Shown piece after piece: positions 53,701-63,163 of a DNA stretch of 64,000 nucleotides. The stretch covers positions 930,001 to 994,000 of the forward strand of contig NZ_CP129613.1 in NCBI RefSeq assembly GCF_030486405.1. The letters are read 5' to 3'. How positions within the stretch are numbered: position 1 is the first letter of the stretch; every line of letters starts with the position of its first letter. Made by a program: the position numbers and the translations under genes. Origin of the DNA: Mycolicibacterium sp. HK-90 (lineage in GTDB: Bacteria; Actinomycetota; Actinomycetes; Mycobacteriales; Mycobacteriaceae). The notes beneath the pieces were generated by a model, which was given only the letters and a program-made list of their open reading frames with translations, had not been told where the DNA came from and made no database searches.

Positions 53701-55204
53701 CGCCGCTGCCGCCGTCGCCACCCCCGACGCCGCCGTCCTCACCGTTGCCGAAGCCGTTGCCGTAGTCGACATTCCAGGCACCGTCGCGACCGGCGGTACC
53801 GGTGACACCCACGCCGCCGCGTCCGCCGTCACCGGCGATACCGAACAACCAGCCGTTGGCATCGCCGCCGTTGCCGCCGTCGCCCGCGGGCTGGCCGTTC
53901 GAGGATGCGCCGCCGGCACCACCGGTGCCGCCGATGCCCATGAACGACCCGCCGTCGCCACCGTCGCCGCCGTCGAGGCCGGCCCAGCCATCGCCACCGT
54001 CACCGCCGTCGCCGAACCAGCCGGCGTCACCGCCGTCACCGCCGGCCTGGCCGGTGGCGACACCGTCGTACCCGTCACCACCGTCGCCGATCCACAGACC
54101 GGCGTCGCCGCCGTCGGGATTCGCCGCGGTGCCGTCGGCGCCGTTGCCGATCAGGTACTGACCGGAGATCTGGTTGATCGCACCGCCGATGGCGCTGCCG
54201 AGCGGGCTCGTGATCCATAGTTGCGTGCCGTAGTGCACCGGCTGATAGATCCAGCGGTTGACGATCTCGGTCGGATCGAGGACCGCCGGGTCGAGGGTCG
54301 CGGACGCTGTGGGCGAAGCCAGCAGGGTGTTCCGGTTGACGGCCGTGTTCGCGTTGACCGGGTACGCGGATTGCCTACGCGCCCAGGCCATCACGGCCCA
54401 GACGGCGGGCATGTCGGCGGGTTCCGTCGGTGCGTTGGGAGCGAGGATGGTGCCCAGGGTCACCGCGGAAAGCAGCCCGGTGATCGGGCTGACCGGTGCG
54501 GCGGGTGCCGGTGCCGGAGGCGGGGCGACGAACGTCGTCGCGCGCGCCGCGACCGGGGCAGGCTCGTCCGGTTGGCTGCTCTGCACAGCGGCGGTCTTGG
54601 CGCCGTCCTGCTCGTGCTTATCGGCAGCACCCGACGTCGTGGTGACCCGCCCGGCCAGATCGTTGAGCCGGTCGCCGAGAGTCGGGGGCTGTTGCTGTTC
54701 GCCGGATGTGCCGGCGTTGGGTGCGGCGGTCGGGCCGGCCGGGTCGGTCTCGTCGGCCTTCGACGCGGCGGTCGACTTGTGGCGCCGGACGGTGGTGCGG
54801 GACTCTTTGTCGCCGTTGGCTTTTGCGTTCTCGACGGCATTGTCGATCGCCCGCTCGGTGTCCCGGGCGATGTCGTCGAAGGCCTTCCTGGCCTCCTTGA
54901 CGCGCTCGCGCAAGCGTTCGTGCACCTGCTTGGCGTCCGGCTGCCGCGGCTTCTCGGCCTCGGGCTTGTCGGTGGAGGTGGAGGTGCCGGTGGTGTTCCC
55001 CGCGTCGGAGTCGCCACCGCTCGACGGGCCCTCGGTGTTGACGAGCCGCACATCCGCGGTCACCGATCTCATGGTCGGTGAGTCAGGCCCCAACAAGAGC
55101 ATGACGCCGGCTCCGGCCAACGCCAGGCTTGCCAACCCGGCGGTGGCGATGGGACCTGCCGTATGTTTCCGGCCGCGACCGCCCGCGATGCTGTGTTTCC
55201 CCAT
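50756..55204 (-). CDS. PGRS-repeat surface protein without PE domain
   Basis: A 1482-residue protein. The N-terminus has a signal anchor (AGPIATAGLASLALAGAGVMLLLG), an acidic/Ser-rich spacer, a charged helix (VHERLRERVKEARKAFDDIA, about 95-125), a Pro/Ala linker and a motif PADMPAVWAVMAWARRQS near 265-280. From about residue 350 (QYLIGNGADG) to the end it is glycine-rich, with hundreds of GG-x repeats in PGRS style (GGDGGDG, GGAGG) that later alternate with Thr/Val/Ala strands (TATGG, ISNTSATGG). The classic PE domain is absent. It is likely exported and cell-wall associated. The ATG has GGGGAG upstream. Start and stop are clean. Confidence 0.82.
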   Translation of the reverse strand: MGKHSIAGGRGRKHTAGPIATAGLASLALAGAGVMLLLGPDSPTMRSVTADVRLVNTEGPSSGGDSDAGNTTGTSTSTDKPEAEKPRQPDAKQVHERLRERVKEARKAFDDIARDTERAIDNAVENAKANGDKESRTTVRRHKSTAASKADETDPAGPTAAPNAGTSGEQQQPPTLGDRLNDLAGRVTTTSGAADKHEQDGAKTAAVQSSQPDEPAPVAARATTFVAPPPAPAPAAPVSPITGLLSAVTLGTILAPNAPTEPADMPAVWAVMAWARRQSAYPVNANTAVNRNTLLASPTASATLDPAVLDPTEIVNRWIYQPVHYGTQLWITSPLGSAIGGAINQISGQYLIGNGADGTAANPDGGDAGLWIGDGGDGYDGVATGQAGGDGGDAGWFGDGGDGGDGWAGLDGGDGGDGGSFMGIGGTGGAGGASSNGQPAGDGGNGGDANGWLFGIAGDGGRGGVGVTGTAGRDGAWNVDYGNGFGNGEDGGVGGGDGGSGGDGGNATGFVFASGGDGGQGGDAGTGGVGGRGANGDATHLSGGTGGTGGTGGGTGGSGGAGGTGGGGFFGLLGHSGAAGSTGNGGAGGDGGAGGNGYGLSSGGATGTATGGTGGSGGSGASSSVAGAGHGGGGGGGGGGAVLSETNGGTVNGNATGGGGGNGGAGSTTAAGGTGGTGGIGWITADGATSSASGTATGGDGGDSFGTGTGGKGGDARLGAALGGVVTNASATGGAGGNGANGGTGGAGGYSEISAGLQGGTGGTASGNGSGGAGGDATGAGSIGGNGGSGNIQAGFVRPDIGGNDGTAGGTAVGGAGGDATGGGKGGNGGTGSVVAGGTGADADGTGLGGDGGNGYQGGTGGNGSSGQVAALNTGAKAGGTGQSGDGGDATGTGSVGGNGTIGNVQAFGVNSEASGHATGGDGGAAAAGGHGGTGGQGRIVANGTGSIATDNVATGGAGGDATDGGTGALGGQAYVFAGTFGDPGSGGNITGSTALGGTAGDQNGGIATVEAINGTIANSTADAGNGGAGGFGGYATVRATNGGAISDTSAVAQDTNDTAIGGSATVTADGAGSTVDDSTATAGTAGLGHANGGAGGTGGAADITAVNGGTVDNVTATGGAGGDADADTVVAGAGGNATVIADGATISNTSATGGDGSDSAAGGNVVITASGVNTTITNATATGGNAGLGDAGGGKGGKGGDVKMTADSGGHIGTVDHTAVAIGGNGGDGTNGGIGGAGGTNGAGAGQTEFLARNGGTAYGEVRGGRGGDADGVGNKGGEGGFGYMSAGRDNLVVSGPNGNLPIAPGNNALAHGTAVGGDGGSASGTTGSKGGNGSRVAINAAGQNAEAEGTITGGTGGDGINGGTGGGDSGISSISALGPNAEATGVTATSGDGGDGINGGTGGKGGYFQIGAYSFDNPAGAEYTDNTVTTGNGGDGTGAVGGNGTNLTQSGSFNGIPATAKPGSPVTGQTVTTTDGADNP

Positions 55205-55731
55205 GATTCTCCCCGATCTGCGACAGACGGGTGTTGACGGCTACGTCAATATTTGCGCAGACGCTGACACCAGTCATTGACGACGTTGCTCCAGTGATGG
55301 GACCTCTCGATCTCGACGACCGATTCCCCCTGGCTCGCGGAGAAATTTACGCACCACAAACCGGAAATCTCAGCTATTTCTCAGGCGGGTTTCGGGTGAT
55401 GGTTGCGCACGCAAACAATCAACCGAAAGGTTTGCTTGCTGCAAGACTTGCGTTGCGGGCAAAAGCGCAGATTAATCAAGTTATTGAGATTAGCCAGGAA
55501 TTTGTTGTCTTGGTCAAAATCGTGCCGGCGCCGGTCGGCGGCCAGGCACGGTCCGGCCGAACGGCCCAGTCGTGGTGGGGAACTTGGCGGCCGCACTCCA
55601 AGGGATGGTCGACACCCGCCGGGCGCCACGCCGGAGACCGAGAGCCAAGAGTTGGCCAGGTGTCTCGACTGTCCCGTATTCCACTTCGCTGAGCGCGGGG
55701 CGCCTGCGCCGGCGGGAGTAGCGTCGGCTGC
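55205..55731. other. 527-base intergenic region with AT-rich island
   Basis: No gene is supported here. From about 55340 to 55520 the sequence is strikingly AT-rich for this genome (AAATTTACG, AATCTCAGCTATTTCTC, GATTAATCAAGTTATTGAG), then returns to normal GC. The likely PGRS promoter lies here, and such AT-rich tracts are typical binding sites of the silencer Lsr2. A 6-base dyad GCAAAC/GTTTGC lies around 55412-55436. A 153-codon frame on the plus strand has no family signature and was not accepted. Confidence 0.6.
55234..55249. promoter_or_regulatory. Palindrome upstream of PGRS gene
   Basis: TTGACG-GCTA-CGTCAA is a perfect 6-4-6 dyad 30 bases upstream of the PGRS start codon, a fitting place for a repressor or activator site. 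Confidence 0.45.
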
Positions 55732-56568
55732 ATGAAGTTCGGCATCGCCACCTTCGTCGACGACGACAGCATCGACCCGGTTTCACTTGCCCGCGCGATC
55801 GAGGAGCGGGGGTTCGCCTCGCTGCTTGTTGCCGAGCACAGCCATATCCCGGTCAGCCGGGAATCCCCCTATCCGAGTGGCGGCGAGTTGCCGCCGTGGT
55901 ACTACAACACCCTCGACCCGTTCGTCACACTCGCCGCGGCGGCCGCCGTGACCTCCACGATCGAGCTCGTCACCGCGGTCGCGCTGCTCATCCAGCGGGA
56001 CCCGATCCACACGGCCAAGGAAGCCGCCAGCATCGACCTCATCTCCGGCGGCCGGTTCGTGTTCGGCGTCGGCGCCGGCTGGAATCTGGAGGAGATGCGC
56101 GATCACGGCACCGATCCGAAAACCCGTGGCGCACGGCTGGATGAGAGCATCGAAGCCGTTGTCGCGCTGTGGACCGACGAGCCCGCCGAGTACCACGGTC
56201 GCTACGTCAACGTCGAGCCGTCCTACTGCCGCCCCAAGCCGGTGCAGAAACCACATCCGCCCATCTACGTCGGCGGCAACTCCGATGCCACCGTCAAACG
56301 GGTGATTCGCCATGGCGCAGGCTGGATTTCGAATCCGCTACCGCGCGATGTCCTGGCCAAGCGCATCGGGCAGATGCGTGCCGGGGCCGGTCACGATGTG
56401 CCGCTGGCGATGTTCGGCGCGCCCATCAAACACGACTACTGGCGCGCCGCAGAGGACCTTGGGTTCTCCCGGCTCGGGTTGTTCCTGCCGTCGGTTGGCA
56501 AGGACGAAACACTGCGACTGCTCGACGACTACCTTGCGCAGGTGCAGAAGTACCAGTCGGGGAGCTGA
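55732..56568 (+). CDS. LLM-class F420-dependent oxidoreductase
   Basis: A 278-residue luciferase-like (TIGR03619-type) protein: the TIM-barrel start FGIATFVDDDSIDPVSLARA, the active-site LLVAEHSHIPVSRE, the YYNTLDPFVTLAAAAAVT strand and SGGRFVFGVGAGWNLEE, where F420 binds. Mycobacteria have many such enzymes that use F420H2 to reduce or oxidise unknown substrates. It is 19 bases upstream of the PQQ-like protein gene. Confidence 0.91.
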   Translation: MKFGIATFVDDDSIDPVSLARAIEERGFASLLVAEHSHIPVSRESPYPSGGELPPWYYNTLDPFVTLAAAAAVTSTIELVTAVALLIQRDPIHTAKEAASIDLISGGRFVFGVGAGWNLEEMRDHGTDPKTRGARLDESIEAVVALWTDEPAEYHGRYVNVEPSYCRPKPVQKPHPPIYVGGNSDATVKRVIRHGAGWISNPLPRDVLAKRIGQMRAGAGHDVPLAMFGAPIKHDYWRAAEDLGFSRLGLFLPSVGKDETLRLLDDYLAQVQKYQSGS

Positions 56569-56587
56569 GCCCGGTTAGTCTCAGCGC

Positions 56588-58381
56588 ATGAGCGCTGAGG
56601 GGTCGGGGGACTTGTCGGACGAGCAGCGTGACAGTCCGCAGTACGCAATCCCACTGGGGTTGATGTTCGGGCTCATCACAGCTGCGGTGTTGTGCCTGGG
56701 AGACGCCTGGCTGCACCGAAATCCGGAGCTGCCGTTGCAGCCGGATCCGGGCGCCCTCTCCTCGATGTTGTGGCGCACGACGGTGGTGGTGGGGCTCAGC
56801 GCTGCCGTGGTGCTCGGTTGCTTCGTGGCCGGCCGGCTGCATCGTCAGACGTTTGGGCGGCGGGCGAGATTCCTGGCCTACGTATCGCCGGCCCTGGCGA
56901 TCGCGGCGCTCAGCGGCCTGCTCATGCTGCGCCAGGAGCAGACGAAAGACGTATTCGACGCGGCCGCCGAGGCGCAGGTGTCGCTGGTGCCCTTCGACCT
57001 CACCCTCGTCGCCCGCTGGGCATGGTGGTGCGCGTGCCTGGCCGTGCTGGCGCTCGCGCTCGTCGCCGTGGTGAGTTACGCCGCGCGGCCCAGCCTGGGG
57101 CAACTGTTCGTCAGCCCGGTGCTGGCCGGTGCCGTGTCCGTGGTCGTGGTGATCATCGTCGCGGTCAGTATGTTCGCGACCGGCTCGTCATCGATCCCGC
57201 ACCAGACCGCTGAGCGGATCGATGCACCGACCTTGACGGCCGTTACCGGCGATGTCGCGTATCACGTGACCGAACCCGGATCTCAGCCGATACCGGCCGG
57301 CGCCGGATTCGTCCGGGCGCGCGCAACCTCGACCGGTGGATACTCGAGCACCTACACGGTCGAGGGCTATGACGGCTCAACCGGCAAGCGTCGCTGGTAT
57401 TACGGTCCGCTGGACGACATTTCGGTGCTCGGTTCGACCGGAGTCGGACCCGAGAGCGTGGCGGTGGCCCGGTCGGGCAACATCCTGATCGGCATCGATG
57501 CCACCACCGGAACAATGCTGTGGTTCAAGCCGGGCGACACCACGTGGGACTTCGACCAGATCCGACGCGGCTTCTCGTCCTCCGTGATTCTCGCGGTTCG
57601 CGCCGACTCGGCCTCGGTCGGCAGCCGCGGCACGGTATGGGAGGCGTTGGCACCGCGCACCGGTGAAGTGCTGTGGTCCAAGACATTCCGCTACGGGTGT
57701 TACCCGAGCGCTGAACTGGCCGACGAGCTGGTGGTCGTGCACGGCTGTGACGACGCGCCTGAGGTGGTGGCAGAAGTGTTGGAGGCGCGGACAGGAGACT
57801 CCAAAGGGGTCATCCCGGTGTCGATGTTCGGTGTCAAACCGGACGAGGTGCGGGATCCCGCCGGCGCCATCGGCGTCAGCGACGTTCGAGGTGAGCTGGC
57901 CGTGGTTGCCGTCACCAGGTACCGACCCGAACGCGTCGAGACCCGCTTCGTCATCAACCTGACGTCGAAAGCGGTGGTGCGCCGCCTGCCCGATCAATAC
58001 GGGGCGGCGCGGTTCATCGACGCCGGATCGTTGATCCTCACCCAGTACCGCGGACGGGACAAGCCCGCGGCGCAGTCGATCCTGATCCTTTCCACCGGTG
58101 GGGTGTTGCCGCTCGGATTCGGCTCGGAGATATCCGGGGACGACGAAGGATTCGCCATGGTGGCACGCGTCGGAGACTCATGGTGGACAACCATCCCTGC
58201 CGACGAGCAGACGAAAACGACGACATCGTCACTGCCGCTGCGCTCGCTCGACGAGACGGGCGCGCCGCGGTCGTTTTCGCCTCCGTGTTCGGACAACATG
58301 CGGTACGCCCCCGGAATCACCGGCATCCCAGGGGCATTGCTGGTGTATTGCACGGGTGGTGACTGGGCTGCGGTCCGCTAG
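56588..58381 (+). CDS. Membrane protein with PQQ-like beta-propeller domain (A)
   Basis: A 597-residue protein with five membrane segments in the first 210 residues and a large exported beta-propeller. Repeats with PQQ character are seen as YDGSTGKRRWYYG, GIDATTGTMLWF and LAPRTGEVLWS, i.e. the W-docking A-x-D-x-x-T-G-x-x-x-W motif. It does not resemble dehydrogenases and lacks catalytic motifs, so a binding or sensing role outside the membrane is likely. A homologue of the same layout lies tail to tail 3 bases away. Confidence 0.72.
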   Translation: MSAEGSGDLSDEQRDSPQYAIPLGLMFGLITAAVLCLGDAWLHRNPELPLQPDPGALSSMLWRTTVVVGLSAAVVLGCFVAGRLHRQTFGRRARFLAYVSPALAIAALSGLLMLRQEQTKDVFDAAAEAQVSLVPFDLTLVARWAWWCACLAVLALALVAVVSYAARPSLGQLFVSPVLAGAVSVVVVIIVAVSMFATGSSSIPHQTAERIDAPTLTAVTGDVAYHVTEPGSQPIPAGAGFVRARATSTGGYSSTYTVEGYDGSTGKRRWYYGPLDDISVLGSTGVGPESVAVARSGNILIGIDATTGTMLWFKPGDTTWDFDQIRRGFSSSVILAVRADSASVGSRGTVWEALAPRTGEVLWSKTFRYGCYPSAELADELVVVHGCDDAPEVVAEVLEARTGDSKGVIPVSMFGVKPDEVRDPAGAIGVSDVRGELAVVAVTRYRPERVETRFVINLTSKAVVRRLPDQYGAARFIDAGSLILTQYRGRDKPAAQSILILSTGGVLPLGFGSEISGDDEGFAMVARVGDSWWTTIPADEQTKTTTSSLPLRSLDETGAPRSFSPPCSDNMRYAPGITGIPGALLVYCTGGDWAAVR

Positions 58382-58384
58382 CGG

Positions 58385-60136
58385 TCAGGTGGGGCGAAGG
58401 CCCAGAATGTCGTAGCCCGAGATGTCCGCGACCTTCGTTCGTTGGCAGAGGACCAGGACCGCTCCGGGGACGGCGACCACCCCGCCGATGTCCCGTCCGC
58501 ACGGCGATGGCCGCCGGCTCGACGACCCGTCGGACGAAACCGAGACCAGCATGTTGTTGTAGTCGGCGTCGTACGCTGCCGCGGTCACCATACGATCGCC
58601 GACCTGCGCCCAGGCTTGACCGCTGGGCGGCGCGTAGGAATTGCCGCTGCCGTAGGTTTCGACATCTGTCGTGCGAATCGTCGTGTTGTCGCCGAGCCGG
58701 TAGAGGCTGATGAAATCCCGTGCACCTGTTGCGGGTAGCTCCAGAATCGGCCCCGGATACTGACCGGAACCGTTCGCGCCCAAGTCATAGATGAATCCTG
58801 GATCCGCCAGCTCGTCAACCTTTCCGGTGCGGGTGTCGACCGTGATCACGGAGTAGGGGTCGTCGCCCTCGAGTCGGAGCTGTATCACGGCGACCGCACC
58901 GTGGTAGGCGAGCGGTTCGATCGACCGGCTGTGTGTGGAGAACCCTTGAGACACCGGATGTTCGATCACGCGCTCGGAGCCGTCCCGAGCTTCGAACACG
59001 TGGATCCTCAACGAATCCCCGCATGGCACCGCATACGTGACGGTGTGATCGAGCGCTCCGACCAGTCCGGTGTCGCTGCACCGTCGATCCGATTCGGCGA
59101 ATGACCACGTCCACCGAAGTTCGCCGGTACGGGGATCGAGGGATCCGAGCTCATTTCTGCTGCTGCTCACCACCGGCACGGTGTCCGAAGGCAGCGATAT
59201 GCGGGACCGCAGGCTCCAGCCCCGGTCCAGGCTCCACCGCACCTGCCCCGTCATGGCGTCGAGACCGACGAGGAACGGATCCGTGCGTGGCTTGGAATAG
59301 CCCGCGTCGTGGTCGCATTCGACGAGGACCATCGCATCGGCGGCCGTGCCGGTGGAGCGGATCTTCTGAAACAAGCAGCCGTCGCGCAGTGAATCGAGGG
59401 GAAAACGCCACCGCGGTGACCCGGTCGCGCCGTCGTATCCGATCAGCGTGCTGTCATTCACGAGGACGAAGCCCGGTCCCGCGGGAACGAGTGTGTCGAC
59501 GCGCTTGACGGTCAGGGTGTAGGTCTCGGCGCCGACGGTGGTGGGCACGTCGGGCACGGCGATCGGCGCCGCGGTCGTGGCCCGGGGCTCGCCCGATCGG
59601 CTCAGTGCCACCAATCCGAGCGCCGCCACCAACGCTGCGACCAGTCCCGAGGCGACAAACGGAACGGCCGCTCGCCAGTTCAGCGGCTGACCGTCCGGGT
59701 GAGCCGCGATCGCACCGGCCACCAGCAGCACCGCGGCCACCGTGAGCAACAGCCACGCAACCTGGATCAGTGCGACGAGGGGCCGGCTCCCCGGTCCCGA
59801 CGCGGGTTCGGTCCAGGTGTGGGGGAGCGAGCCGAGATACATGAACGATGTGACCGCGGCGAGGAGGGCGAGCGCCCACGCGGCTTTCCAGGCGATCGCA
59901 CGGCCGGCCAATGCGGCGACGCCGCCGGCCCCCAGCACGGCGGCGACCACGGCCACGGCAACCAGAGATCCCCCGAGCAGGAGGGTGACCGACCCCAGGC
60001 GGTCGGAGACCAGGCCGTCCGGGACCCGCTGGGTGAAGGCATACAGACTGACGGGCACGCTGCCCACCGCGATCCCGATGCTGAGGCTCACCAGCGCGCG
60101 GGCGAGTCTTGGGTGCGCATCTCCAGCTGTGGCCAC
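58385..60136 (-). CDS. Membrane protein with PQQ-like beta-propeller domain (B)
   Basis: A 583-residue counterpart of the preceding gene: five membrane segments in the N-terminal 200 residues, a Pro/Ala linker and an extracytoplasmic propeller with YDGATGSPRWRF, GLDAMTGQVRWSL and SLDPRTGELRWTW repeats. GTG 60136 is chosen because GGGAGG lies eight bases upstream; the longer frame adds an improbable Arg/Cys-rich stretch. Cys residues in the propeller (GCLF, DRRCSD, AVPCGD, PSPCGRD, VLVLCQ) suggest disulfides, consistent with export. Confidence 0.72.
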   Translation of the reverse strand: MATAGDAHPRLARALVSLSIGIAVGSVPVSLYAFTQRVPDGLVSDRLGSVTLLLGGSLVAVAVVAAVLGAGGVAALAGRAIAWKAAWALALLAAVTSFMYLGSLPHTWTEPASGPGSRPLVALIQVAWLLLTVAAVLLVAGAIAAHPDGQPLNWRAAVPFVASGLVAALVAALGLVALSRSGEPRATTAAPIAVPDVPTTVGAETYTLTVKRVDTLVPAGPGFVLVNDSTLIGYDGATGSPRWRFPLDSLRDGCLFQKIRSTGTAADAMVLVECDHDAGYSKPRTDPFLVGLDAMTGQVRWSLDRGWSLRSRISLPSDTVPVVSSSRNELGSLDPRTGELRWTWSFAESDRRCSDTGLVGALDHTVTYAVPCGDSLRIHVFEARDGSERVIEHPVSQGFSTHSRSIEPLAYHGAVAVIQLRLEGDDPYSVITVDTRTGKVDELADPGFIYDLGANGSGQYPGPILELPATGARDFISLYRLGDNTTIRTTDVETYGSGNSYAPPSGQAWAQVGDRMVTAAAYDADYNNMLVSVSSDGSSSRRPSPCGRDIGGVVAVPGAVLVLCQRTKVADISGYDILGLRPT

Positions 60137-60242
60137 GTGTCTGACCTCCCCTCGACGCTGAACTGTGCCACACAGGTTTGCCTCGCACCCGCGGCAGTTT
60201 TCGGCGCTCGGAACGCAGCTCACCGGCTTTCGCCTGCGGCAC

Positions 60243-60266
60243 CCTGATATCGCCGGTGATATCGGG
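60243..60266. promoter_or_regulatory. Inverted repeat upstream of propeller protein B
   Basis: CCTGATATC-GCCGGT-GATATCGGG pairs at 8 of 9 positions and contains two GATATC palindromes. It lies 107 bases upstream of the propeller gene B start and 113 bases before the first CIRCE element; the rest of 60137-60378 shows nothing else clear. Confidence 0.4.
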
Positions 60267-60378
60267 TTTCCGGCCCATGCATCCCCAACCGGCGCGGTAC
60301 GGATGTGGCGCCTGTTCCCTGCGGATGCGTCGTTTCGCCGCGGCCGTGGGCCGGAACCCGCAGCGGGCGCGCCACAAC

Positions 60379-60405
60379 CTTGCACTCGCCCTGGTCGAGT
60401 GCTAA
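60379..60405 (+). promoter_or_regulatory. CIRCE element 1 (HrcA operator)
   Basis: CTTGCACTC-N9-GAGTGCTAA matches the CIRCE consensus TTAGCACTC-N9-GAGTGCTAA at 16 of 18 arm positions; the right arm is perfect. It belongs to the groEL2 promoter. Confidence 0.8.
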
Positions 60406-60413
60406 GAATGCAG

Positions 60414-60440
60414 TTGGCACTCTCGATCAGTGAGTGCTAG
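60414..60440 (+). promoter_or_regulatory. CIRCE element 2 (HrcA operator)
   Basis: TTGGCACTC-N9-GAGTGCTAG matches the consensus at 16 of 18 arm positions. It starts 35 bases after element 1, so two HrcA dimers could bind on nearly the same face of the helix. The groEL2 start is 115 bases further on. Confidence 0.88.
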
Positions 60441-60506
60441 GTCGGGACGGTGAGACCGGGGCCGCACCTGCGGGAGCACACCCTGGTCGTCCGTCGCGGG
60501 CACTGA

Positions 60507-62180
<1,674 letters not shown>

Positions 62181-62193
62181 GAAGTCGCAACGT

Positions 62194-62230
62194 AAACAGC
62201 CCTGGTGCGCTCCGCGTGCCAGGGCTGTTT
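62194..62230 (+). terminator. groEL2 Rho-independent terminator
   Basis: AAACAGCCCTGG (62194-62205) and CCAGGGCTGTTT (62219-62230) form a perfect 12-base-pair stem with a 13-base loop, followed by the T-rich CGTTGTTTG. It starts 13 bases after the groEL2 stop. Confidence 0.92.
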
Positions 62231-62246
62231 CGTTGTTTGTCCCCAA

Positions 62247-62300
62247 CGTGGCGTCTATGCACAGCGATTGCCGTATTTCCGTGCACGGGCGTCACATTCG
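62247..62300. repeat. Left palindromic inverted repeat of nuclease cassette
   Basis: This 54-base block reads, in reverse complement, almost like the block at 63164-63217: 18 of the outer 20 bases and 13 of the inner 14 agree, with the central 20 bases alignable with one gap. Each block is itself a rough palindrome (GTGACGCC-like against GGCGTC/GGCGCC ends). It ends 6 bases before a possible ATG and 27 before the chosen start of the nuclease gene, and begins 17 bases after the groEL2 terminator. Confidence 0.75.
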
Positions 62301-62326
62301 TCGGCATGGCAGGCCAGCCTGCGGCC

Positions 62327-63160
62327 ATGGAACCCTTCATCGGAAGCTCCGCGGTGCGCCGCGGTGGGTTGACTCGCCGCGGGCTGGCCCGCCATTACGT
62401 CGCGCTGCACCGGGACGTGTACGTCAGGCGCGACCTCGAAATCACCGCCCGGATCAGAGCACAAGCGGCGTGGTTGTCCACCGGCGCGACGCTTGCCGGG
62501 ACTTCGGCCGCGGCGGTGCTGGGCACCAAATGGCTGAACCCCGACAGGCCTGCGGAGATCATTCGCGCTGACCGGCGCATGCCCGCGGGGATTGTCGTGC
62601 ACTCGTGGAGCCTCGACCCGGCCGAGACGTGCACGGTCGGCGGGATCGATCTGACCACCCCGGCCCGCACGGCCTTCGATCTCGGTCGGTTGTACCGTCC
62701 CGATCTCGCAGTGCCCCTCGTGGATGCGCTGCTCAACGCCACGAGGATTGCGCCTGCCGATGTGCTCGCCGTGGCCCACGCGCACCCCGGTGCCCGAGGC
62801 GTCGCGCGGCTACGTTCGGTGCTGCCCCTGGTCGACGGCGGTGCCGAGTCTCCTCAGGAGAGCAGGCTCCGGCTGGTCATCGTTCGTGCCGGTCTGCCGA
62901 TTCCCGAGACCCAGATCGAGTTTCGTGACCTGCACATTCGCGTCGACCTCGGATGGCGGGAATGGAAGGTTGCCGTCGAGTACGACGGTGTACAGCACTG
63001 GACCGATCGGCGGCAGCGATCCTGGGATATCGACCGCATGGCGTTGCTGGAGGAGGCCGACTGGGCCGTCGTGCGGGTGAGCGCGGAGATGATGTCGCGA
63101 CCACACATCATCATCGAACGGGTACGGGCGAAGCTGCGCGCCGCCGGCTGCCCCATTTGA
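62327..63160 (+). CDS. AbiEi-like winged-HTH / PD-(D/E)XK (DUF559-type) nuclease-domain protein
   Basis: A 277-residue protein. The N-terminal region (GGLTRRGLARHYVALHRDVY) resembles the winged-HTH start of AbiEi-type type IV antitoxins. The C-terminal 110 residues look like a DUF559/Vsr-type endonuclease domain: IRVDLGWREWKVAVEYDGVQ with the acidic D...E-x-D pattern, then HW, and ending EADWAVVRVSAE. Such proteins are common in actinobacteria; a nuclease role in conflict or repair is inferred, not shown. ATG 62327 is used; ATG 62306 is in frame. It is enclosed by inverted 54-base repeats. Confidence 0.75.
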   Translation: MEPFIGSSAVRRGGLTRRGLARHYVALHRDVYVRRDLEITARIRAQAAWLSTGATLAGTSAAAVLGTKWLNPDRPAEIIRADRRMPAGIVVHSWSLDPAETCTVGGIDLTTPARTAFDLGRLYRPDLAVPLVDALLNATRIAPADVLAVAHAHPGARGVARLRSVLPLVDGGAESPQESRLRLVIVRAGLPIPETQIEFRDLHIRVDLGWREWKVAVEYDGVQHWTDRRQRSWDIDRMALLEEADWAVVRVSAEMMSRPHIIIERVRAKLRAAGCPI

Positions 63161-63163
63161 TGG

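Noticed and set aside
50756..54150. Regular short repeats resembling a CRISPR array
   Set aside because: They are in-frame, degenerate glycine codon repeats of variable spacing inside a coding gene; there are no uniform spacers and no cas genes.
51266..54220. Plus-strand frame of 984 codons, Ala/Gly/Val-rich
   Set aside because: Mirror of the PGRS repeats (GCC/ACC codons read in reverse); the PGRS frame has the signal sequence, ribosome binding site and family pattern.
55231..55692. Plus-strand frame of 153 codons between PGRS and LLM genes
   Set aside because: No family signature, no ribosome binding site, and it spans the AT-rich island and ordinary GC sequence with abrupt change in composition.
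56588..60136. PQQ-dependent dehydrogenase pair
   Set aside because: Only the propeller repeat motif is present; no PQQ-binding active-site residues or heme motif could be seen.
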